DNA of 29,910 bases from PNAI01 sp035501735. GTDB lineage: Bacteria > Pseudomonadota > Alphaproteobacteria > Rhizobiales > Xanthobacteraceae. Every line of letters starts with the position of its first letter. Position 1 is the stretch's first letter. The translations under genes were made by a program, and so were the position numbers. The notes below the pieces were generated by a model. The model did not search any database. It was not told the origin of the DNA and saw nothing but the letters and a program-made list of their open reading frames with translations. Location: the NCBI GenBank assembly GCA_035501735.1, contig DATJVR010000003.1:1-29910 (forward strand), given 5' to 3'. Of the stretch, positions 24,344-29,910 are shown piece after piece.

Positions 24344-25843
24344 ATGAAATTGTTCACCCCAGCCAATATGTGCGCGAATGTGTTGCGGCAGGATCTAAAC
24401 GCATTCACCCATCGAGCGTTTCTTGAGCTATTTCCTCAGGAGCCGTTTTATCCCAACTGGCACCACGAGGTGGTGGCGGCACAGCTGGAAGAAGACCGGC
24501 GGAGTGGAGGCAAGCGTATCGCTTTCGCTCTTCCTCCTCGTCACCTAAAATCTTTCATGGCATCTGTCGTGTATCCCGCATGGCTACTCGGACATGACCC
24601 GACCATGCAGATCATGTGTGTGTCCCACGGACAGGATCTTGCAGACAAGTTTGCTCGCCATTCACGGACTCTGATGATGCGTCCGTTCTATCAAGATTTG
24701 TTTGATACGCGGATTTCGCAGGGGCGCGATGCGGTATCTGAATTCGAAACCACCAAGGGTGGATTTCGTTATTCCACATCTATTGGTGGTGGCCCGACGG
24801 GTTACGGCGCTCACAGAATCATTGTCGACGATGCTCTTAGGGCAGATGACGCGCTGTCTGATGTTCGTCGTAAGTCGGTAAATGAAGTTTTTGACAATAC
24901 TTTACGCACCCGTCTCAACAATCGGAAAAACGGATCGATCATTATTGTTCAGCAACGACTGCACGTTGATGATCTCATCGCGCATGTTCAGAAATATGAA
25001 CTATGGGATGTATTAGCGTTTCCCGCAATTGCAGAACATGATGAAAGCTACGACTTTCTCACACCATACGGCCGCAAGCGTGTTCAGCGTAAAGCTGGCG
25101 AAGCCCTGCATCCAGCTCTGATGTCGTTGCAAGAGCTAGAGACTCAGCGTCGCGCGATGACCGAGTACAATTTCGCCGCGCAGTATTTGCAGAACCCCGC
25201 GCCGCTGACCGGTAATATTGTTCAAAGGGATATGCTGAAATTTTTCACCGAAGCCGAGATGCCGGAAAGGTTCGACCTGATCATCCAATCTTGGGACACG
25301 GCGGTCAAAAATACCGAACTTGCGGACTATAGCGTCTGTACGACCTGGGGCATTAAAGGCAAGCACATGTATCTGCTCGATGTATTTCGGGCGAAACTTG
25401 AATTTCCGGCGTTAAAATGGAACGTTCGGGCGCTTGCAGAGCAGTACAAGGCCACCGTGGTCCTCATCGAGGACAAAAGTTCCGGCTCCTCGCTCATTCA
25501 GCAATTACGCGCTGAGAATTTTGATATTGTGCAAGCCGCGCCAGCACTCGATGGCGACAAGGTTATGCGCCTGCGCGCGCAAACTGCGAAATTCGCGGGC
25601 GGGTTTGTTTTGTTGCGAGCCAGCGCTCCTTGGCTCGACACGTATTTGCAGGAGCTTCTGTCGTTTCCCAGTTGCACGTACTACGATCAGGTCGACTCGA
25701 CGGTCTATGCACTTGAATGGAGCACACTAAACACCTCAGCCTATGGGTGGACGGATGAGAGCAATGCCGGGCTCCAGCGCGTCGTCCAGGGTGTCGTTGA
25801 TCACATTAGATTCATGCGTCATGCGGGATGCCCGTGGTATTGA
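24344..25843 (+). CDS. Phage-type large terminase (TerL)
   Basis: 499 residues from an ATG with GGAGGAA 5 bases upstream. ATPase domain: Walker A-like 'LPPRHLKSF' (63-71), Walker B 'RIIVDDAL' (158-165) and a coupling segment 'IVQQRLHVDDL'. RNase H-like nuclease domain: 'IIQSWDTAVK' with D318, 'VLIEDKSSGSSLIQQL' (E376/D377) and 'YDQVDSTVYALEW' (D448/D451). All key motifs look intact, so the motor may be functional. Large terminases pump DNA into proheads, yet no portal, protease or capsid gene follows; only a 19-codon start of another gene remains before an insertion sequence. It completes the MTase-DUF5681-TerL module. Confidence 0.92.
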   Translation: MKLFTPANMCANVLRQDLNAFTHRAFLELFPQEPFYPNWHHEVVAAQLEEDRRSGGKRIAFALPPRHLKSFMASVVYPAWLLGHDPTMQIMCVSHGQDLADKFARHSRTLMMRPFYQDLFDTRISQGRDAVSEFETTKGGFRYSTSIGGGPTGYGAHRIIVDDALRADDALSDVRRKSVNEVFDNTLRTRLNNRKNGSIIIVQQRLHVDDLIAHVQKYELWDVLAFPAIAEHDESYDFLTPYGRKRVQRKAGEALHPALMSLQELETQRRAMTEYNFAAQYLQNPAPLTGNIVQRDMLKFFTEAEMPERFDLIIQSWDTAVKNTELADYSVCTTWGIKGKHMYLLDVFRAKLEFPALKWNVRALAEQYKATVVLIEDKSSGSSLIQQLRAENFDIVQAAPALDGDKVMRLRAQTAKFAGGFVLLRASAPWLDTYLQELLSFPSCTYYDQVDSTVYALEWSTLNTSAYGWTDESNAGLQRVVQGVVDHIRFMRHAGCPWY

Positions 25844-25966
25844 TCCGATTTTCCGATCTCTCGTCAGTCGACGGCAAGAAGCAGGCAAACAGCATGACCG
25901 ATCAATGCGCCGCTCGCTATTCCAATCTTGGCTGCCACTGATGAACAGCAGCAAGGAGGTGAACGA

Positions 25967-26023
25967 ATGTGGTACGAGCAAACTAATTTGAGTGCAGCGC
26001 CTCGGCATTTTTACCTTGCCCCC
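25967..26023 (+). pseudogene. 5' stub of a gene cut by the insertion sequence
   Basis: A near-perfect Shine-Dalgarno, AAGGAGGTGA (25953-25962), stands 4 bases before an ATG at 25967. The frame MWYEQTNLSAAPRHFYLAP runs 19 codons to 26023, exactly where the insertion sequence's left inverted repeat begins; reading on into the element meets a stop within 10 codons. I infer a fourth gene of the terminase module whose remainder was displaced or lost. A continuation to the right of the element, from 27121, is not recognisable. Confidence 0.5.
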
Positions 26024-27120
26024 TGTGTGTACCAAAAACCTCATCCGCATTGATTGACGGATAGAATCGCATAACGTTAGTGCACGATGATCGCGCTGTT
26101 CTGTTTCATCCTGAGCATTTTGATCTCGCCATTCAAGTCGAAGAGCAGACTTGAAGCCGAGAATGCGGTGCTGCGACATCAGTTGAATCGTATTGCGGCG
26201 TAAGCTGCGGGGCCGCGTGCGGCTCACGAATAGTGATCGCTGGTTCTTCATCCAGCTATATCGATGGTTCCCCTCGGTCCTTAACGCCATCACGATCATC
26301 CAACCCGAGACGCTGGTGCGTTGGCATCGCGCTGGCTTTCGCTGTTACTGGCGCTGGAAGTCAAGCTCATTGGGAGGGCGGCCACAGATCGAGGCGGATC
26401 TGAGAGCGTTGATCCGGCGGATCAGTATTGAGAACCCGCTTTGGGGCGCACCACGTATCCACGGTGAACTGCTCAAGCTCGGCTTTGAGATCGCGCAGTC
26501 GTCGGTGGCCAAGTATATGGTCAAACGACGTGGACCACCGAGCCAAAGATGGCGCACTTTCCTGTGTAACCACTCACCGGACATTGCAGCCATGGACCTG
26601 TTCGTCGTTCCCACGATTGGGCTCAGTCTGCTCTATGCCTTCGTTATCATTCGACTCGATCGTAGGGACCTCGTCTGGATCAACGTCACGACAAATCCGA
26701 CAGCAGAATGGATCGCGCGGCAGATAACGGAAGCCTTCCCGTGGAACGAAGCTCCTCGTTACCTCATTCGAGATCGGGATCGCGTCTACGGCACCGTCGT
26801 TACGCGCCGATTACGCGCTATAGGCATCCGGGACAAACCCATCGCTCAAGCCTCACCTTGGCAGAATGGATTTGCCGAACGCTTGATCGGGTCGATCCGG
26901 CGCGAGTGCGTCGATCATATGATCGTATTGGGCGAGGCGCATCTGCGCCGGATTCTATCCACGTATGCTGCTTATTATAATGAGTGCAGGACGCACTGGT
27001 CCCTCAACAAGGATGCACCCATCCATCGCGCCATTCAGCGCGCGGGCAGTATCATATCAACGCCCATCCTCGGCGGACTTCACCATCGCTACGTTCGGAT
27101 TTAGGTTTTTGGTACACACA
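26024..27120 (+). mobile_element. Insertion sequence with 18-bp perfect inverted repeats and a frameshifted transposase
   Basis: The element is bounded by TGTGTGTACCAAAAACCT (26024-26041) and its exact reverse complement (27103-27120), giving TG...CA ends. Its length is 1,097 bases. It carries one transposase with an rve/DDE integrase core. The transposase stop codon (27102-27104) overlaps the right inverted repeat. The bases immediately outside (CCCCC left, AGTCT right) show no target duplication, so the flanks may have rearranged since insertion, or the duplication is too short to see. I place it among the IS481/IS3-like integrase-core elements common in bradyrhizobia; the exact family was not checked. 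Confidence 0.88.
26087..27104 (+). pseudogene. DDE integrase-core transposase, frameshifted
   Basis: The expected protein runs through two frames. The first, from ATG 26087, gives MIALFCFILSILISPFKSKS and then 'LEAENAVLRHQLN' before a TAA at 26201. The second takes over at 26190 and gives 'VLRRKLRGRVRLTNSDRWFF' and the rest, about 305 residues, including 'WGAPRIHGELLKLGFEIAQSSVAKYM' and a DDE core: D near 'AAMDLFVVPT', D in 'LIRDRDRVYG', E in 'NGFAERLIGSIRREC'. The joint is cleanly explained by one extra base near 26189. No slippery heptamer is seen, so an inactivating mutation is more likely than programmed frameshifting. The catalytic residues downstream are intact. Confidence 0.75.
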
Positions 27121-27452
27121 AGTCTACACGGGTGCAGCTACGGGCTGAAGACGGGCGTGCGCGGTTCTTCGGGACACGCTCGGAAAATGACGCTAAGGGT
27201 CAGGATCGTCCAATTCCCCATGTCCACCAATGGTCTGCTTTGCTCCCGATCGCGACCTGCATAGCGACCACCGAGATTTTTGCGCCGGGACCGGATTCCC
27301 AGCGATGTCGGTTATGCCCTCAACTTCGACCGATCCAGATCACGCCCGCAACGACGCGCCGTGCCAATAGCGACCGTTTGGTCTGCAGAAAAACAGCGAG
27401 CCTTTTCGCCCTCGGATCACCGTGAACTAGGCACAGACCTTCATTTTGAGAC
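27121..27452. other. Debris region between IS and receptor 3
   Basis: These 330 bases hold several overlapping frames of under 100 codons on both strands, none with a family look or a ribosome binding site. From memory, the sense and antisense translations resemble recurrent spurious frames that accompany decayed ABC-transporter-binding-protein genes in bradyrhizobia. Treated as non-coding remnant. Confidence 0.4.
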
Positions 27453-27530
27453 ATGCTATCGTTCCCAATATGGCTCGGCATCACAGTGCCGCAGACGCTG
27501 CTCGCACTGGCCGACGAGGTGATTGAATGA
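27453..27530 (+). pseudogene. C-terminal remnant of an ABC transporter substrate-binding protein
   Basis: The frame ending at 27530 reads LGITVPQTLLALADEVIE followed by TGA. This closely matches the C-terminus I know for TrpX/YrhP-like ABC transporter substrate-binding proteins (ALGLTVPPSLLARADEVIE). Only about 20 residues are recognisable; the region upstream does not continue the family, so the rest of the gene has been lost. It precedes receptor 3 and suggests that a transporter locus was replaced or eroded here. Confidence 0.5.
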
Positions 27531-27610
27531 AGCGCCGACGGCGTGCGGCGGGCGCCGGTTCCGTTCGCCCCTCGGCCGAAGCAGATGAGAACCATCGCAA
27601 GGAGAGACGC

Positions 27611-28579
27611 ATGTTTCGCTGCCTGGCGCTGATATTACTCGGCATGACCGTTGCTGCCGCGGAGGCGCGAGCCGACGAGTGGCCGACACGGCCAGTGCGC
27701 GTCCTTATTCCGTTTACGGCCGGCGGCACGGCTGACACGCTCGGCCGCCTCGCCGCGGAAAAGCTCTCGATCGCCTTCGGCCAGCAATTCGTGCCCGAAA
27801 ACAAGCCGGGCGCCAGCGGCCTGATCGCCGCGGCCGAGGCGGTGAATGCGCCGCCCGACGGCTATACGCTCTTTGTCTCCGGCGTGGGCGGGCTGATCAT
27901 TTCAACCGCCATCAGCGCTAACCCTCCGGCGGATGCCGTCACCGGTTACACGCACATCGCCTATTTCGGCGGGCCACCAGCCGTGCTGGTGGTGAACAAC
28001 GATGTGCCGGCAAAAGACCTCAAGGAATTCGTGGCCTATGCCAAGGCCAATCCGGGCAAGCTCAATTATGGCTCACCCTCGCCCGGCTCACAGGCCAATC
28101 TGGTCTTCGCGCTGTTTCAGAAAGAAGCCGGCATTCAGCTGCAGAACGTAGTCTATCGCGGCGCCAGTCAAGCGATGAATGATCTCATAGGCAAACATAT
28201 TGCTGTGACGTCGACTGCGCTCACATCCGCAGCGGGAACCATTCTGGGCGGCAAGGTGCGCGCGCTGGCAGTCACCTCGCGCAAGCGGGTTGCCGACTAT
28301 CTGAACATCCCGACATTCGCGGAGCAGGGATTTCCCGATCTCATTGCCGAAGTCTGGTTTGCGCTCTCGGGCCCGAAGGGCATTCCGGCCGACATTGTTC
28401 AGAAGATCAATGCGGCGGTGGTGAAAGGATTGCAAGAACCGGACGCGCGCCAGCAGCTTAGTCGCGATGCGATCGATCCGGAGCCTTATGATCCCGCCAA
28501 GCTCGCGAAGTTCTTTCAAAGCGAGAACGAGAAATGGGGGCCGCTCGCGCGCGAAGTCATCGGGGCGCAGAAGAAGTAA
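27611..28579 (+). CDS. Bug-family (TctC-like) periplasmic solute receptor 3
   Basis: 322 residues from the ATG at 27611, with AAGGAGAG 5 bases upstream; the open frame continues to 27527 but that part is outside the gene. The signal peptide ('FRCLALILLGMTVAAAEARA') is followed by 'DEWPTRPVRVLIPFTAGGTADTLGRLAAEKL', the family start. Further blocks are 'DGYTLFVSGVGGLIIS', 'YGSPSPGSQANLVFALFQKEAGIQLQNVVYRGASQAM' and 'IPTFAEQGFPDLIAEVWF'. It stands alone between mobile-element remnants, without catabolic genes or TctAB. The ligand is unknown. Confidence 0.92.
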   Translation: MFRCLALILLGMTVAAAEARADEWPTRPVRVLIPFTAGGTADTLGRLAAEKLSIAFGQQFVPENKPGASGLIAAAEAVNAPPDGYTLFVSGVGGLIISTAISANPPADAVTGYTHIAYFGGPPAVLVVNNDVPAKDLKEFVAYAKANPGKLNYGSPSPGSQANLVFALFQKEAGIQLQNVVYRGASQAMNDLIGKHIAVTSTALTSAAGTILGGKVRALAVTSRKRVADYLNIPTFAEQGFPDLIAEVWFALSGPKGIPADIVQKINAAVVKGLQEPDARQQLSRDAIDPEPYDPAKLAKFFQSENEKWGPLAREVIGAQKK

Positions 28580-28813
28580 CCCTCACCGCGCTTAAGGTCC
28601 TATGCAAGAGAGCCATGCAACGAACCGCCGCACTCGCGTCGGCGGCACGTTCGCTTAGTGCCGATTGTTGCAAAAGTCTTTTCCCTGATGAGAAGGATAT
28701 TTGGACCACGCTGTTGGTGCGACAGTGAGCAAGACCTCATTAGCAAGCCCTTTAATGGCCATCAGCCTCGCGAGAGTTATGGCATCGGCACCCGACCAAA
28801 ATCTGTCGCGTGG

Positions 28814-29149
28814 CTAGATTGATTCTTTGAGTTCTTTGGCTGCCCGAAAGGCGACCTTCTTGCTCGCCTTGATCTGGATCGGCGCGCCAGTGGCCGGATT
28901 GCGCCCCATGCGTGCCGCGCGGCGTCTCACCACTAGGATGCCAAGACCCAGGAGACGAATGCGTTCGCCCTTCTTGAGATGCTTGGTAATCAGACCGACA
29001 AGGTCATTGAGAAGGCCTTCCGCCTGCTTCTTTGGCATCTCATGTTTCTCGGCCAAGGCGGCAGCGAGATGTTTGAGGCTGACGGTAGGTTTCTTTAGCT
29101 TATTGGAAGCGGGTTGAGCGGGCTTCGAGGTTACGGGTGGCATGGTCAT
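28814..29149 (-). CDS. HU/IHF-family DNA-binding protein with N-terminal extension
   Basis: 111 residues from the ATG at 29149 (a second ATG lies two codons later at 29143). Residues about 23-111 are the HU/IHF fold, with the DNA-binding arm signature 'GRNPATGAPIQIKASKKVAFRAAKEL' near the C-terminus. Standard HU has about 90 residues; here about 20 extra basic and Pro/Ala/Lys residues ('PPVTSKPAQPASNKLKKP') precede the fold, giving an extra flexible DNA-contacting tail. It is a nucleoid-bending protein. It stands between receptor 3 (convergent) and an IS256 end, so it may belong to the mobile region rather than being the housekeeping copy. Confidence 0.88.
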   Translation of the reverse strand: MTMPPVTSKPAQPASNKLKKPTVSLKHLAAALAEKHEMPKKQAEGLLNDLVGLITKHLKKGERIRLLGLGILVVRRRAARMGRNPATGAPIQIKASKKVAFRAAKELKESI

Positions 29150-29351
29150 GGTGTCGCGACTCCCTTTTGAATTAGTGCCGAAGTGAATACACGGGATTTG
29201 GCCACTCGTAATCGGGTGCGTGCAAGCTCAGCAGCGGGGTTATCCAGTATCATCCCAACATATATTGAGGCCACAAGGAAACCCCGAACGTCAGGGCGAC
29301 CGACGGCTCGAGGTTCCCGGGCTGACGTCAAGGGGGCCTGCTAACGCTAAA

Positions 29352-29398
29352 GGCCCATCGGTCCTTCGGGCCAAAAAGCAGACCTCAGGACGTCTGCT
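29352..29398. repeat. Two adjacent short palindromes beside the IS256 end
   Basis: GGCCC (29352-29356) pairs with GGGCC (29368-29372), and AGCAGAC (29377-29383) pairs exactly with GTCTGCT (29392-29398) around an 8-base loop. The A-rich run between them (29373-29377) gives the first hairpin a terminator-like look on the plus strand. The sequence resembles a degenerate copy of a dispersed bradyrhizobial palindromic repeat. Confidence 0.4.
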
Positions 29399-29404
29399 AT
29401 GCAG

Positions 29405-29910
29405 GGGTAGATCGTGTCCCGGTGAGTGGTGTAACAACGACGAGGCCGTCGTGATCTCCGGCGGGCATGGCCGGGCTGTCAGGCCGCCACGGCGGGCAGC
29501 TTGACGATCGGATCATCGCTCAAAGGAGCGATTGTTTCCAGACTCATGTAGCGACCCCGTTGAACCGCCCATTCGTCATTCTGTTCCAGCAGCAATGCGC
29601 CGACCGGGCGGGTGATGGCGTCCTCGTTGGGGAAGATGCCGACGACATCTGTGCGCCGCTTGATTTCACCGTTGAGGCGTTCGAGCGGATTGAGGGAGTG
29701 GATTTTCGCTCGATGATCTTTCGGGAAGCTCATGAAGGCGAGCACATCGGCCTCGGCTTCGTCCATGAGCGCGGCGAGTTTTGGCACTTTGGGACGCAGC
29801 TGATCGGCGACCTGACGCCATTGCACTTTTGCGGCCTCGGCATCGTCCTGCACGAAGGCGGTACCGATGAAGGCGGCGACCACGCGACGGCCCTGGCGGC
29901 CGGCGTGCGC
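29405..29910 (-). mobile_element. IS256-family element, one end only (continues past right edge)
   Basis: The element is recognised by its transposase and by the conventional IS256 layout of roughly 70 bases from stop codon to tip. GATCGTGTCCCGGTGAGTGG (29410-29429) has the look of an IS256 terminal inverted repeat from this group, so the end is placed at about 29405-29411. The exact border cannot be fixed without the other end. Confidence 0.5.
29479..29910 (-). CDS. IS256-family transposase, C-terminal part (truncated by window)
   Basis: The frame is open to the right edge, giving 143 C-terminal residues that begin AHAGRQGRRVVAAFIGTAFVQDD and include the Mutator/IS256 signature 'KIHSLNPLERLNGEIKRRTDVVGIFPNEDAI', with the catalytic Glu of the DDE triad in the 'NGEIKRR' segment. 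The C-terminus 'LLLEQNDEWAVQRGRYMSLETIAPL' is also typical. Because the window cuts the gene, its intactness cannot be judged. A GTG at 29883 is not the start. Confidence 0.9.
   Translation of the reverse strand, partial: AHAGRQGRRVVAAFIGTAFVQDDAEAAKVQWRQVADQLRPKVPKLAALMDEAEADVLAFMSFPKDHRAKIHSLNPLERLNGEIKRRTDVVGIFPNEDAITRPVGALLLEQNDEWAVQRGRYMSLETIAPLSDDPIVKLPAVAA

Noticed and set aside
27132..27595. Frames of about 90-100 codons on both strands right of the insertion sequence
   Set aside because: They resemble recurrent spurious frames from decayed bradyrhizobial sequence; no start signals.
28534..28728. 64-codon frame following receptor 3
   Set aside because: It begins inside the receptor gene and has no ribosome binding site or conserved pattern.

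Overview
The window looks like chromosomal DNA of an alphaproteobacterium of the Bradyrhizobium / Rhodopseudomonas / Xanthobacteraceae type. The signs are high-GC coding sequence, several Bug (TctC-like) tricarboxylate-receptor genes, a REP palindrome with the CCCCGC-tttc-GCGGGG core common in these genomes, a DUF5681 / terminase module, and AACAGGGAA repeats that I recall from bradyrhizobial mobile regions. The assignment rests on gene content and memory of the families; no database was searched. No tRNA, rRNA or CRISPR array was seen.

Region 1 (1-18.4 kb) is mostly catabolic. It opens with a left-truncated GNAT-like acyltransferase, a TrpB2-type tryptophan synthase beta chain, and an AmiE/AmiF-like amidase whose nucleophile Cys position reads Ala. 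A Bug receptor stands alone at 4011. Two divergent operons follow. The minus operon encodes a Bug receptor, an ACMSD-like amidohydrolase and a dienelactone hydrolase. The plus operon encodes a LigI-like lactonase, an HpcH/HpaI aldolase and a tightly overlapped trio (two tiny membrane proteins and a ferric-reductase-like/Rieske fusion). A long minus cluster then runs ccmF, ccmH, and the FAD, [2Fe-2S] and Mo subunits of a xanthine-dehydrogenase-family hydroxylase, ending in another ACMSD-like amidohydrolase. The set (ring hydroxylase, ring-fission-acid hydrolases and decarboxylases, aldolase, receptors) suggests uptake and breakdown of an aromatic or N-heteroaromatic acid; the substrate is unknown.

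Region 2 (18.5-21.9 kb) holds small, mostly uncharacterised genes, partly AT-richer than their neighbours: a DUF1328 peptide, a membrane-anchored unknown translationally coupled to lemA, two unknowns, and a four-helix membrane protein.

Region 3 (22.0-29.9 kb) is mobile or decaying DNA. AACAGGGAA repeats precede a compact ParB-methyltransferase / DUF5681 / large-terminase module with no capsid, portal or integrase genes. A fourth reading frame with a perfect ribosome binding site is cut after 19 codons by a frameshifted insertion sequence with 18-bp perfect inverted repeats. Beyond it lie the tail remnant of an ABC-transporter binding protein, another intact Bug receptor, an HU-family protein with an N-terminal extension, and the end of an IS256-family transposase that runs off the right edge.
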